Assembly (NCBI RefSeq): GCF_030269365.1
Contig: NZ_BSTF01000013.1
Location: forward strand, 186,001 to 250,000
Reading direction: 5' to 3'
From: Lentzea sp. NBRC 102530
GTDB taxonomy: Bacteria > Actinomycetota > Actinomycetes > Mycobacteriales > Pseudonocardiaceae
Length of the DNA stretch: 64,000 nucleotides
Positions 9,663 through 20,821 of the stretch are shown one piece after another. Made by a program: the position numbers and the translations under genes. Each line of letters begins with the position of its first letter. Position 1 is the stretch's first letter. The notes beneath the pieces are model-generated. The model saw nothing but the letters and a program-made list of their open reading frames with translations. It was not told the origin of the DNA and made no database searches.

Positions 9663-10850
9663 CTATGCAACGGGGACTGGTTCGGGGGTGAGAAGACGAA
9701 GACCGGTGGCGCAGACGGCCACCGCGAGCACACCGCAGGCCGTGGCCAGGCCGAACGCCGCGGTGCTGCCCTGGAGGTCCGCCAGCGCGCCTCCCGCGGC
9801 CGAGCCCGCGGCCATGCCGAGCGTGACTCCGCTGCCCACGACGGCGAACCCCTCGGTGAGGCCTCGGCGGGGTACCAGCGACTCGACCAGCGCGCTGCCG
9901 GCGACGAGCAGCGGTGAGATGCCCAGGCCCAGCAGCAGCACGGCCGCGCACATCGTCGCGATCGTGCCGGCGAACAGGACGGGCACGCTGCCGCAGGCCA
10001 GCACGACGGTGGTGAGCAGGAGTCTGCGCGGCAGGTCGAGGTGCCAGCGCACGAGTCCGAACGTGAGCCCGGCGACCATGCTGGCCAGCGTCATCATCGC
10101 GAGCAGCAACCCCGCGGCGCCGGGGTTCTGGTGTTCGCCCGCGAACTTCACGGCCGCCACGTCGATCGCTCCGATCAGGCCACCGGCGGCGAAGTAGACG
10201 GCGGTGAGCACCTTCATGCCGTGGATGCGGATCACGCCGGTGCGCGGCTCGGCGCGCACCGGGGCGAGAGGCGGTGCGGTGCGCGGTTGTGCGGCCAGCG
10301 CGAGGCCGCCCGCGACGGCCAGCACCACCGCGCCGACGAGTCCGGCGGCCGGTGCCAGGTGCACCGACAACCAGACGACGAGCAACGGGCCGAGGATGTA
10401 GATGACCTCGTCCACCACGGCTTCCAGTGCGTAGGCCGCCTGGATCCGGTCCCCCGCCACCACGGCCCAGCGGGCCCTGACCAGTGACCCCATCGGGATC
10501 GACGTGAGTCCGGCGAGGACCGCGGCCGGGAAGTACGTCCACGCGGGAGCGCCCCAGACCACGGCCGCGACGAGCACGCCGACACCGAGCCCGTGCGCGA
10601 CGGCCGACCAGACCAGCGTCCTCGGCTGGCCGTGCCGGTCGACCAGCCGCGCGAGGAACGGGCCGCTGACCGCCATCGCGATGCCGAACACCGCGGAGAC
10701 GGCACCGGCGAGCGAGTACGACCCGGTGAGGGCGGAGACCATCAGCAGGCAACCCAGTGTGCGCATGGCCATCGGGAGCCTGCCGACGAACCCCGCCGTC
10801 ACGAACGCGGTCGCGCCCGGCAGCGCCAGCAGGGCGAGGTAGGTGCGCAT
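9663..10850 (-). CDS. MFS transporter, probable exporter of the cluster product
   Basis: 395 residues, almost entirely hydrophobic, with about 12 predicted membrane segments. It includes the MFS loop-2/3 type motif GPFLARLVDRHGQPR near residues 57-71 and a central charged break around 190-205 separating two six-helix halves. The ATG overlaps the stop of the upstream amidohydrolase by one base (TGATG), so the two are translationally coupled. As the last gene of a biosynthetic operon it most likely exports the product and gives self-resistance (inference). Length and topology fit the drug/sugar efflux MFS branch. Confidence 0.87.
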   Translation of the reverse strand: MRTYLALLALPGATAFVTAGFVGRLPMAMRTLGCLLMVSALTGSYSLAGAVSAVFGIAMAVSGPFLARLVDRHGQPRTLVWSAVAHGLGVGVLVAAVVWGAPAWTYFPAAVLAGLTSIPMGSLVRARWAVVAGDRIQAAYALEAVVDEVIYILGPLLVVWLSVHLAPAAGLVGAVVLAVAGGLALAAQPRTAPPLAPVRAEPRTGVIRIHGMKVLTAVYFAAGGLIGAIDVAAVKFAGEHQNPGAAGLLLAMMTLASMVAGLTFGLVRWHLDLPRRLLLTTVVLACGSVPVLFAGTIATMCAAVLLLGLGISPLLVAGSALVESLVPRRGLTEGFAVVGSGVTLGMAAGSAAGGALADLQGSTAAFGLATACGVLAVAVCATGLRLLTPEPVPVA

Positions 10851-13800
10851 CAGCGTTGCCGGCAGCAGCCGTGCACGGCCGACTCCGAGTGGTGCCAGTA
10901 GTGCGCGGGGTTCTGCACGGCGGAAGGCGCGTCGGGCCGGACCTCCGTGACGTCCAGCGCCGCGGCCTGCGGGGTGCGGAACGGGGCGAGGATGTCCGGC
11001 ACGGTGTGCAGGGTCCCGCCGACCATCACCTGCCGCACCGCGGCGGCCCTGGTGATGTCCCGCAACGGGTTCCCGTCGACGAACACCAGGTCGGCGAGGT
11101 GGCCCGGAGCCACGGTGCCGAGCTGGTCGCCGAGACCGAGCACCCGAGCGGCGTCCCGGGTGGCCGTGGTGAGGGCCTCGTGCGGGGTGAAGCCGTGCTT
11201 CACCATGACCCGCAGGTTCTGGTGGTAGCTCACGCCGATGTCGTCGAGCGCGGCGTCGGTGCCGCACACCACCAGCCCGCCGCCGCGGTGCACGCGCAGC
11301 AACGCGTCCACGTCGCCGATGGTCCACGCCCGGTACAGCTCCGCCCACGGTTCGGCGGCGTCCCTCGCCTTCTGCAGCAGCCGCCGGTACTCCCAGTCCG
11401 GGAACAGCACCTTCGTCCGCTCGTCCTCGATCAGCGACCTGTCGTCGAGGAAGAGCTCGCTCGCGAACAACGTCGTGGAGGACATCCACATGCCGCTCGC
11501 CACGAACAGGTCGACCGAGTCCTGCGAGGTGAGGCCCGCGCCGTAGCTCAACGTCCGCGAGTACCCGAGCCGGTTGCCACCACCGGTGTGCTCCATCCCG
11601 TCGAGGCCGGTGATCGCCGCCGGGTAGAGGTAGTGCGACGTCACCGGAACGCCCTGCTGGTGCGCGCGCTCGACCATCCGGCGTTCCAGCGCGACCGGCA
11701 GGCGCATGTACGACTTGAGCAGGTCGTACTCGAGGCCGCGGGCGCGGTCGAGTTCGCGCTCCAGCTGCTCGCGGTTCATGGTGGTGCGCATGAAGTTGTA
11801 GTAGGCCCTGGTGCCGTCGAGCGCTTCGCCGGTGCCGAAGAACCGCGGCCCCACGCGGGTTCCTGCCGCGAGCGCCTCGCGCGTCTCGACCATCTGGTAG
11901 GCGGGGTCGCCGGGAGAACGGCTCGTCGTGATGCCGTAGGCGAGCCACGCCCGTCCCTGCCGGTCGCCCCACTGCCTGCCGCGCAGGTGCCAGTGGTTGT
12001 GCACGTCGATCATGCCGGGCATGACCGTCAACGCCGACGCGTCGAGCACCCGTCCCCTTGCCCGTCCGCGCGGGAGGACGGCGGTGACGCGGCCTCCTTC
12101 GAGCACGATGTCGACGTTCTCGCGCAACTCGGTGCTCTTGCCGTCCCACAGACCGCCCGCGCGCACGACCACGCGTTCGGGCGAAGGCTTGGCCTTCCAG
12201 GTCAGGTCGAGCGGGATCGTCCGCGCCGGACCGCCGTTCAGGCCGACGAGCCGGAGCCTGCCGTTCGAGAGGTACAGCACCCGGTCACCGCTGACCGACA
12301 CCGAGTCGGTGACCTCATCGTTGAGCTGCACGGGTTTGCCGGTGATCCGGCCCGCGGCGTCGACCGGGACCTTCCACAGCAGGCTCTCCACCACCACGAC
12401 CAGCCAGCCGTTCGTCCACACAGGACCGTCGTCGCCGCGGGTGGCGATCGACCGCTCCGGCGCGATCGGCTGGTAGGTCACGGCCCCGGACGCCAGGTGC
12501 GCGGTGAGGACCTGGTTGTGGCCGGCGGTGCCGCGGCGCGAGTACGGCCTCACCGCGGCGAGTGCGATCGTGCCGCCGTCCGGTGACCACGTCGGCCTGC
12601 CGGGCTGGTACATGGCGGGCAGCACCTTCGTGACGGCGCCCGCCTCCCACACCCAGGTCGCGCCCGCCTCGTCCTGGTAGGCGATCCTGCGGCCGTCCGG
12701 GGAGACGCGCGGGGTCAGCTGGGCGTCGGGCAGGGAGGTCAGGCGCCGCGACTCACCGGTGGCGAGGTCGTGGCTCCACAGGTTCGCCGTGCCGGCGCGG
12801 TCGCTGACGTACACCAGGGACCGGCCGTCCGGGAACCAGTCGGGGTCGGTGTCGAAGTAGCCGTCGTCGGTGATCCTGCGGGCCTTGCCGCCCTCGATCG
12901 GCAGCAGCCACAACGAGTTGAGCGCCCGGAAGGCGATGGTCCGGCCGTCCGGCGAGAGCACCGGTCCCGCGATGCCCTTGACGGGCTGCGGTGACGAGGG
13001 CGCGAAGTCCCGCAGCTTGCGCTCGTAATTCCGCTTCCGCAACACCGGCACGGCGACGACGAACGGAACGTCGCGCACCGCCCCGCCGAGCACGCGGCGG
13101 CGGATCACCCCGTCGGCCGGATACACGATCTCGTTGGCGGACAACCAGTTCGGTCCGAACGGTGCCACGTCCTCGCCGTCCACGACCACGGTGCCGTCGA
13201 CCACCACGGTGGTCTTCGAGCCGCGGGCTTCGACGTACCCGAGCTTGCCGTCGGGCGCGTAGGTCGGCCCGAACACCGTGTCCGCGTCGGACCTGCGCAC
13301 CTCGGTACGGGTGCCGGAGGTGATGTCGGTGGATTCGATCGTCGTGTCGTTGACGACGTAGACGACCTTGCCGCCGTCCGGTGACCACGACGGCTGGGCG
13401 TGCTTCTTGTCGCCCTCGGTCAGCTTGCGCAGCACCCCGGTCGCGACCTCCAGCAGCCAGACGTGGCTGGCGGAGCCGCGGTCGGAGGCGAACGCGATCA
13501 GCCGGCCGTCCGGGGAGAACGCGGGTTCCTGGTCGTAGCCGGGACCGTCGGTGAGCCTGCGGAGTCCGGTGCCGTCCGCGTTGATCACCCACAGGTCGTA
13601 GGTGCCCTCGCGGAACGACTGGAACACCAGGGACCTGCCGTCCGGCGCCCAGTTCGGCTGCGTCGAGTCCTGGACGTCGCCGGTGAGCCTGCGCGCCCTC
13701 CCGCCGGCGATCGGCACCAGCCACAGCGAGTTGAGCGCGTCGAACGCGACGGTCCGCCCGTCCGGCGACACGTGCACCCGCGGGCTCGTCGACTCGCGCA

Positions 13801-13954
13801 GCTCGACCAGCTGCCCGCCGGTCTCCTCACGTGGTGCGGCGGTGGCCGTCGTGGTGCCTCCGGCAAGCCAGATCGCGCTCGCTCCGGCGGCGACCTGGCC
13901 GCTCCTGCGCAGCACGTCCCGGCGGGAAACGCCGGATGTGTCAGATGTGGACAC
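10850..13954 (-). CDS. Tat-exported amidohydrolase with TolB-like beta-propeller
   Basis: 1034 residues from a GTG that abuts the stop of the upstream methyltransferase (TGAGTG). The N-terminus carries a twin-arginine motif (SRRDVLRRSG) and an Ala-rich core, so it is predicted to be exported folded. Residues 50-560 contain repeated PD40/TolB blades (for example SPDGRTVAFDALNSLW, WSPDGGKVVYV). From about 600 an amidohydrolase-superfamily metal-dependent hydrolase follows, with the metal-binding pattern DVHNHWH near residue 653 and a C-terminal TIM-barrel/composite end (GHLADLVFVDGNPL). It would cleave an amide or peptide-like bond outside the membrane. Its tight coupling to both the biosynthetic genes and the exporter suggests it processes the exported product (inference). 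A housekeeping dipeptidase-like role is the alternative. Confidence 0.82.
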   Translation of the reverse strand: MSTSDTSGVSRRDVLRRSGQVAAGASAIWLAGGTTTATAAPREETGGQLVELRESTSPRVHVSPDGRTVAFDALNSLWLVPIAGGRARRLTGDVQDSTQPNWAPDGRSLVFQSFREGTYDLWVINADGTGLRRLTDGPGYDQEPAFSPDGRLIAFASDRGSASHVWLLEVATGVLRKLTEGDKKHAQPSWSPDGGKVVYVVNDTTIESTDITSGTRTEVRRSDADTVFGPTYAPDGKLGYVEARGSKTTVVVDGTVVVDGEDVAPFGPNWLSANEIVYPADGVIRRRVLGGAVRDVPFVVAVPVLRKRNYERKLRDFAPSSPQPVKGIAGPVLSPDGRTIAFRALNSLWLLPIEGGKARRITDDGYFDTDPDWFPDGRSLVYVSDRAGTANLWSHDLATGESRRLTSLPDAQLTPRVSPDGRRIAYQDEAGATWVWEAGAVTKVLPAMYQPGRPTWSPDGGTIALAAVRPYSRRGTAGHNQVLTAHLASGAVTYQPIAPERSIATRGDDGPVWTNGWLVVVVESLLWKVPVDAAGRITGKPVQLNDEVTDSVSVSGDRVLYLSNGRLRLVGLNGGPARTIPLDLTWKAKPSPERVVVRAGGLWDGKSTELRENVDIVLEGGRVTAVLPRGRARGRVLDASALTVMPGMIDVHNHWHLRGRQWGDRQGRAWLAYGITTSRSPGDPAYQMVETREALAAGTRVGPRFFGTGEALDGTRAYYNFMRTTMNREQLERELDRARGLEYDLLKSYMRLPVALERRMVERAHQQGVPVTSHYLYPAAITGLDGMEHTGGGNRLGYSRTLSYGAGLTSQDSVDLFVASGMWMSSTTLFASELFLDDRSLIEDERTKVLFPDWEYRRLLQKARDAAEPWAELYRAWTIGDVDALLRVHRGGGLVVCGTDAALDDIGVSYHQNLRVMVKHGFTPHEALTTATRDAARVLGLGDQLGTVAPGHLADLVFVDGNPLRDITRAAAVRQVMVGGTLHTVPDILAPFRTPQAAALDVTEVRPDAPSAVQNPAHYWHHSESAVHGCCRQR

Positions 13955-14809
13955 TCAGACTCTCCTGTGTGCGGTGGTGAACCGCGGATCACCGTGGTGG
14001 TCCGGGTGGTTGGTGATGTCGGTGAAGGTGTCGCGCAACAGCTCCGCGACGGCGTGCACCTGCGGGTCGCCGTGTTCGATCGCGACGTGGCCGCCGGGCC
14101 GGAGCAGCCGGGAGGCGAGCAGGACGACGTGCCTGATGACGACCATCCCGTCAGCGCCCGCGTACATCGCGATCGGCGGGTGGTGCTCGGTCCACTCCGG
14201 TGGCATCTCCATGTCGTTGGGCACGAACGGAGGGTTGGCGACCACGAGGTCGACGGTGCCGTGCAGGTCCCGGAACAACGCGGGATCGGTGACGTCCCCC
14301 TGCACCAGCCAGATGGCCGTGTCCCCCGCGTCGGACTGCTGCTTCGCGTTGCGCAGCGCGAAGTCCAGTGCCACGGACGAAAGCTCGACCGCGTGCACCC
14401 TCGCGTCCGGCCGGGCGTGCGCGATGGCCAGCGCCAGCGCGCCCGAACCCGTGCAGAGGTCGACGACGACGGGATCGGAGACGCCCCGCAGGCGTTCGAG
14501 TCCCCACGCCAGCAACGGTTCGGTGTGCGGGCGGGGCACGAACACCCCCGGCCCGACGGACACCCGCACGCCGCCGAGTTCCGCCCAGCCGGTCACGTAG
14601 GCGAGCGGGACCCGGTCGGCGCGCCGGGCCACCAACCGGTCCAGCTCGGCCGCGGCCGCGGTGTCCAGTTCGGCGGCGGGATCGAGCTCCCCGACGCCGA
14701 GCACGTGTGCCGCGAGCACCTCGGCGTCCGACCGCGGCGCCCACACGCCGGCTGCGGTCAGCTTCTGTTCCGCGTCGGCCAGCGCGTGGGCCAGCGGCCG
14801 GGACGTCAT
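13955..14809 (-). CDS. PrmC/HemK-like SAM methyltransferase, candidate PapM-type N-methyltransferase
   Basis: 284 residues. An N-terminal helical region like that of PrmC precedes a class I SAM fold: motif I DLCTGSGALALAIAH near 115-130, an acidic motif II ending HAVELSS, and the post-I NPPF motif near 188. True release-factor methylases carry NPPY, so Phe is a departure that occurs in N-methylating relatives. The ATG overlaps the stop of the FAD oxidase (TGATG) and its stop abuts the amidohydrolase start. In the pristinamycin pathway PapM, of similar length, methylates the 4-amino group of 4-aminophenylalanine; given papA, papB and papC here, that role is a good candidate. This is inference; a protein-glutamine methylase is the alternative. 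Confidence 0.75.
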   Translation of the reverse strand: MTSRPLAHALADAEQKLTAAGVWAPRSDAEVLAAHVLGVGELDPAAELDTAAAAELDRLVARRADRVPLAYVTGWAELGGVRVSVGPGVFVPRPHTEPLLAWGLERLRGVSDPVVVDLCTGSGALALAIAHARPDARVHAVELSSVALDFALRNAKQQSDAGDTAIWLVQGDVTDPALFRDLHGTVDLVVANPPFVPNDMEMPPEWTEHHPPIAMYAGADGMVVIRHVVLLASRLLRPGGHVAIEHGDPQVHAVAELLRDTFTDITNHPDHHGDPRFTTAHRRV

Positions 14810-16275
14810 CAGCTCCCCGACGCCGTGCGGCTGGCGGCGTAGTAGTCGCGCAACGACTTCACCAGACCGGGGTGGATGCGCGACGCGGCGAGCAGCTCCG
14901 GCGGCGGCGTGAACTGCGGGTCGAGCTCGTCGGCCCACCGCTGGTAGGACGGCAGCAGGTTCTTCTCGATGATCCCCGGCCAGTCGACGGGGACCTGCCA
15001 GTTGTACTCGTACCCGGTCGCCATCAGGTGCGTCACCGCGGTCTCCACCGTCTCCTGGCGGGTGGCGGGCTGGATCGGCGCCCGCACCGGCCCGAACACG
15101 TCCAGGTCGTGCTTCGTCTCCTCCCCGAGGATGCGCGCGGTCATCTCGCTCGCGAGCAACGGCGAGAGGTGCAGGCCGTCGCGGTAGGTGCCGGTCATCA
15201 TCCACAGGCCGTCGAGCTCGGCCTTGCCCAGCAACGGGAACCCGTCGAGCGCCACCGGCCGGTTGCCGACCTGGACCTTGTCGATCCCGCTCTCCCAGAG
15301 GTTGCGGCGGACCTGCTTGTTCACGCAGTCGAGCAGGAACACCACGTCCCGCATCACCGGGGTGTCGACGGGGTCCGGCGAGATGATGTTGGTCGCGCCC
15401 ACGTAGACCTGGCCGTCGGTGCGCGGCACGACGTGCAGGCCACAGGCGAACGCGCGGTTCGGCGTGCGGATCACGCTGTCCGGCGAGGTGCCGTCCTCGG
15501 TGCCGACCAGCACGGAGACGCCGTAGCCGGAGACCAGCCGCGGCACCCGCGGCGCCACGTCGGGGACCGTGTCGAGCAGGTCCTGGGACTTGGCGCCGGC
15601 GGCGAGCACCACGTCGGGTGCGCTGAGCCGGGTTCCCGACTCCAGCACGACGCCGTCCACCTTGCCGTTGGCGTACTCGACGCGGGAGGCGAACTCGGCG
15701 ATGACCGTGCCGCCCGCCTTCAGGAACGCGTTCTGCAGCTGCAGGAGCAGCGCGTGCGAGTCGACCGCGTGCTCGCCGGGGATGTAGAACGAGCGCAACG
15801 GCCGTGCGCTCGGGTGCGGGTCGAGCCAGTCGATCTCCGCGGGGTCGACGTCCTCGAACGGCGCGTCGTAGCGGCGCAGCTCGGCGCGGATCGCCTCGAA
15901 GTTCGCGTCGTCGATGCCGGGCACGCCGATGGTGTTGAGCATGACGACGGTGCCGTTCGCGGTCCGCACGTCCTTGCCGTCGGTCTCGTCGGCGAGCTCC
16001 GCCGACCACTCCGGCCACAGCGCGGTGGCCGCGATGTCGAGCTCGAGCTTGGAGCGGCCCTCCTCGCTCGCGACCAGCGTGGTCGTGACCTCGCCGAAGC
16101 AGCCGAGCATCGCGCCCGCCGCGGTCGAGGCGGCGAACGGGCGGTGCGGCTGACCGAGCAACGCGACCCTGCGACCGCGCCGGGCCAGCGTCAGTGCGAC
16201 GGACGAGCCCAGGGCCCCGTTGCCGACGACTACGACGTCGAACACCGTGGTGTTGACGGATTCCGTGGTGCTCAA
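14809..16275 (-). CDS. FAD-dependent amino acid/amine oxidase (DAO fold)
   Basis: 488 residues. The Rossmann FAD-binding fingerprint VVVVGNGALGSSVALTLARR occurs at about 14-33, and a substrate-domain end typical of DAO/GlyOx-like enzymes (GTYRDGLHLSPLLASEM) near 368-384. Such flavoproteins oxidise amines or amino acids to imines with release of peroxide. Here the likely substrate is a 4-aminophenylalanine-derived or amino-ketone intermediate (inference). The annotated start is a TTG whose bases overlap the stop of the oxoamine synthase (TTGA); a GTG ten codons downstream, just before the Rossmann strand, is an alternative. It lies mid-operon with no gaps on either side. Confidence 0.83.
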   Translation of the reverse strand: MSTTESVNTTVFDVVVVGNGALGSSVALTLARRGRRVALLGQPHRPFAASTAAGAMLGCFGEVTTTLVASEEGRSKLELDIAATALWPEWSAELADETDGKDVRTANGTVVMLNTIGVPGIDDANFEAIRAELRRYDAPFEDVDPAEIDWLDPHPSARPLRSFYIPGEHAVDSHALLLQLQNAFLKAGGTVIAEFASRVEYANGKVDGVVLESGTRLSAPDVVLAAGAKSQDLLDTVPDVAPRVPRLVSGYGVSVLVGTEDGTSPDSVIRTPNRAFACGLHVVPRTDGQVYVGATNIISPDPVDTPVMRDVVFLLDCVNKQVRRNLWESGIDKVQVGNRPVALDGFPLLGKAELDGLWMMTGTYRDGLHLSPLLASEMTARILGEETKHDLDVFGPVRAPIQPATRQETVETAVTHLMATGYEYNWQVPVDWPGIIEKNLLPSYQRWADELDPQFTPPPELLAASRIHPGLVKSLRDYYAASRTASGS

Positions 16276-17522
16276 CGCTCTTCACGCCCTCCGGTAGGTG
16301 CGGCCAGTCCCAGGACCCGCGCCGCGCTTTCGAGATGTGCCTGCTCGTGCAACGACGACAGGGCGAACCTGATCAGGCCGGTTCCCCTGGCCACGGTGGG
16401 GAAGAACGCGGGCAGGATCAGCAGGCCCGCCTCCTTCAGCCGCCGGGCGACGTCGAACGCCTCTTCCTCGGTCGGGTACAGGGCTCCGCGCACGGGTGAG
16501 CGCAGGCCCGCGTTGACGAGCCGCCCGCCGGTCAGCGCGTCGAACTCGTCCGTGTTGTGCCACAACCGCTGCTGCAGCCCGGCGACCTCACCGGACAGGT
16601 GCAGCCTCGCCGCGGCGACGTTGGCCGCGAGCATCGGCAGCATGATGGAGTGCCCGAACACCAACGGGTTCGCGAACTTCCGCAGCTTCAGCACGTCCGC
16701 CTCGGTGGGCACCAGCGCGAACCCGCCGGATCCGCCGAACGCCTTGGACAACGACCCGGCGATGACCACGTGGGGCGGGAGCCGGTCCCCGAGGACCTCG
16801 AACGCGTAGCCCGCACCGCGTTCACCGGCGATCGAGATGCCGTGGGCGTCGTCGATGTAGAGGTGACCGCCGTGCGGTTCCAACGCCTCCAGCAGTCCGA
16901 CGACGTCGATCAAGCCGCCCATCGACCCGACGCCGTCGACCAGCACGATGGGCGTGCGGCCCTCACGACCGCGCAGAGCGGTGGCGAGCGACTCCGGGTC
17001 CTGCAGGTCGAACCGGCGGACCGGCCCGATCTGCTCCAGCAGCCCACGCAGGATCTGCATGGACGCGTGCGCGGTCTTCTCCACCAGGAACAACGCTCCC
17101 GCGTCGGACACCGGGTAGCTCGGCAGCACACCGGTGCCCAGCAGCGGCAGCAGTCCCAGGTGGACGGTGCCGACCGAGGTGAACGCGACCGGCCGGTTGC
17201 CCTGGTAGACGGCGCCCAGCAGTTCCTCGAGCTCACCGAGGTAGTGCGGCCGCATCCGGTTGCGCGACGACGAGAAGTGGGCGCCGAAGCGTTGCAGTGC
17301 CTCGGTCGCGGCCGCGACGAGATCGGGGTGCTCCTCCAGCCCGAGGTACGAGCAGGAGACGAACTCCACGGCCTCGCCGCCTTCTTGGAGCCGCACCGTC
17401 TTGCCCTCGCGGCCGACGATCACGTGCCCGGTGAGGCCCTCGTCGAACGCCCGGTCGAGCGAGTCGGACGTCTTGCCGACGCGCGACTGCACCCAGTTGG
17501 CCGGTCGCTGCACCTGCGTCAT
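16272..17522 (-). CDS. Alpha-oxoamine synthase (KAPA synthase/CqsA-like, PLP-dependent)
   Basis: 416 residues of fold-type I PLP enzyme. Characteristic features are the SSSRNRMRPH segment near 85-95, the IDDAHGIS aspartate/histidine motif near 222 and the Schiff-base lysine in AGSLSKAFGG near 248. This family (BioF, KBL, SPT, CqsA) condenses an amino acid with an acyl-thioester, usually with decarboxylation, to give an alpha-amino ketone. With no bioA, bioD or bioB nearby, biotin synthesis is unlikely. The acyl donor could be made by the PaaK-like ligase at the head of the operon, and the amino acid could be 4-aminophenylalanine or a simple amino acid. It overlaps the neighbouring coding sequences by about 4 nt at both ends. 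Confidence 0.82.
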   Translation of the reverse strand: MTQVQRPANWVQSRVGKTSDSLDRAFDEGLTGHVIVGREGKTVRLQEGGEAVEFVSCSYLGLEEHPDLVAAATEALQRFGAHFSSSRNRMRPHYLGELEELLGAVYQGNRPVAFTSVGTVHLGLLPLLGTGVLPSYPVSDAGALFLVEKTAHASMQILRGLLEQIGPVRRFDLQDPESLATALRGREGRTPIVLVDGVGSMGGLIDVVGLLEALEPHGGHLYIDDAHGISIAGERGAGYAFEVLGDRLPPHVVIAGSLSKAFGGSGGFALVPTEADVLKLRKFANPLVFGHSIMLPMLAANVAAARLHLSGEVAGLQQRLWHNTDEFDALTGGRLVNAGLRSPVRGALYPTEEEAFDVARRLKEAGLLILPAFFPTVARGTGLIRFALSSLHEQAHLESAARVLGLAAPTGGREER

Positions 17523-18330
17523 GTCTCCTCCATCCCCTCGAAGATCCGCTCGCAGAGTTCGCGGTGGCGCGGGAGCTCGTCGCCCAGGAAGCCGCGCAGT
17601 TCGCCCACCAGGTCCGCGAAGACCGCCTCGTCCCCGCTCTCGACCGCGTCGGCGACCCTGCGCATGCCCACCGCCAGTGCGGAACGTGCCTGCGCCGCAA
17701 GGGGGTTCGCCGACTGGACGTCCCAGTAGACCTCCGGCGTGCCTCCCGCGATCCGCGCCAGCAGCGCCAGCAGGGTGCGGTGCGGCGGCGGCGCGAGGGC
17801 GGTCAGGTCCGCGGCGCCGAGGCCCAGTTCGACGAGTCCCAGGCCGAACCCGAGCACCGCCGCGTGCGTCAACGCCTGGGAGGCGGCCGCCAGCCGGTCG
17901 TGCTCCGGCGCGGTGACCTCGACGACCCGAGCACCCCAGGAACCCAGCAGCCGCAGGAAGTCCTGCGCGAGTGGACCGTCGCGCACCACCACCGCGGCGA
18001 TCGGACGGCCCCGCACCGGCAGCGACGGCGCGAACATCGGGTTGACGCTCACCGCTTCGAGCCCGGTCGCGCGGATCGCTTCCACCACACCGGACTTCAC
18101 CGAGAGCGTGTCGACGAGGAGCGTGCCGGGACGGACCCGCAACGCCTTCACCGCGTCGAGCGCCACCTGCTCCGGCAACGCGATCACCACGACGTCCGCG
18201 TCCAGTTCCCGATCCGGTGCGGTGGCGTCGAATCCGGTGGCCAGGTCGAGCACCTCGACGTCACCGGACTCCGCCAGCCGCTCGGCGAAGAGGGATCCCA
18301 CCGCGCCGCGGCCACCGACGACGGCGTACC

Positions 18331-18334
<4 letters not shown>
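17519..18334 (-). CDS. papC: Prephenate dehydrogenase-like, probable 4-amino-4-deoxyprephenate dehydrogenase (PapC type)
   Basis: 271 residues. An N-terminal NAD(P)-binding Rossmann motif (VVGGRGAVGSLFAERLAESG) opens the protein, followed by the TyrA pattern DTLSVKSGVV near 94-103 and VNPMFAPSLPVRGRP near 116-130. A helical dimerisation domain makes up the second half. TyrA enzymes oxidatively decarboxylate prephenate; beside PapA and PapB homologues the expected substrate is 4-amino-4-deoxyprephenate, yielding 4-aminophenylpyruvate. It is shorter than many housekeeping TyrA proteins and lacks an ACT domain, as expected for an enzyme freed from tyrosine feedback. Overlaps papA and the oxoamine synthase by 4 nt. 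Confidence 0.82.
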
Positions 18335-20388
<2,054 letters not shown>

Positions 20389-20410
20389 CGCGGGCGCCGC
20401 TCCTCGACTG

Positions 20411-20725
20411 CTATTCGGCCGTTGTGTTGCCCATCACCACGTCCTCGACCCGGCAGGTCTCCGCGATGATGAGGTCGTAGAGCCGGCGCAGGAAGTCCTG
20501 GTCGACGTCGTGCTCGGCGCCGAACTCGGCGGCCCGCCGCTGGACGATTCCGATCCGGTGGGGCTGCATCATCGGCACGTCGTGCTCGAGTTTGTGCTCG
20601 GCAATGCGCACGCACACGCCGATGCGGTCGCGCAGGTCGTTCAGCAGGCGAACATCAATGGCGTCGAGTTCACGCCGCAGCTCCTCGAGACGATCGGTAC
20701 CGGCGGCCGAGTTGACCGTTGACAC
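20411..20725 (-). CDS. papB: Chorismate mutase, AroQ type; probable 4-amino-4-deoxychorismate mutase (PapB type)
   Basis: 104 residues from a GTG with GGAGGTG five bases upstream. All-helical AroQ fold with the expected pattern: LRRELDAIDVRLLNDLRDRI in helix 1, the lysine of IAEHKLEHD, and the EFGAEHDVDQDFLRRLYDLI end. The family rearranges chorismate to prephenate. Placed between the ligase and papA, with papC next, it most likely acts on 4-amino-4-deoxychorismate. The alternative is an AroQ-delta partner of the class II DAHP synthase encoded nearby, since those small mutases form a complex with that enzyme; here the gene is in the other transcription unit, which favours PapB. Confidence 0.83.
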   Translation of the reverse strand: MSTVNSAAGTDRLEELRRELDAIDVRLLNDLRDRIGVCVRIAEHKLEHDVPMMQPHRIGIVQRRAAEFGAEHDVDQDFLRRLYDLIIAETCRVEDVVMGNTTAE

Positions 20726-20821
20726 AATGCACCTCCACGTTCTTGCGGATCTTTTTCGCCCACGCCGACACGGCCCGTCGCATTAAAGGGACAGGCCTCG
20801 ACGCAAAGAAGTGCGGTCAGC

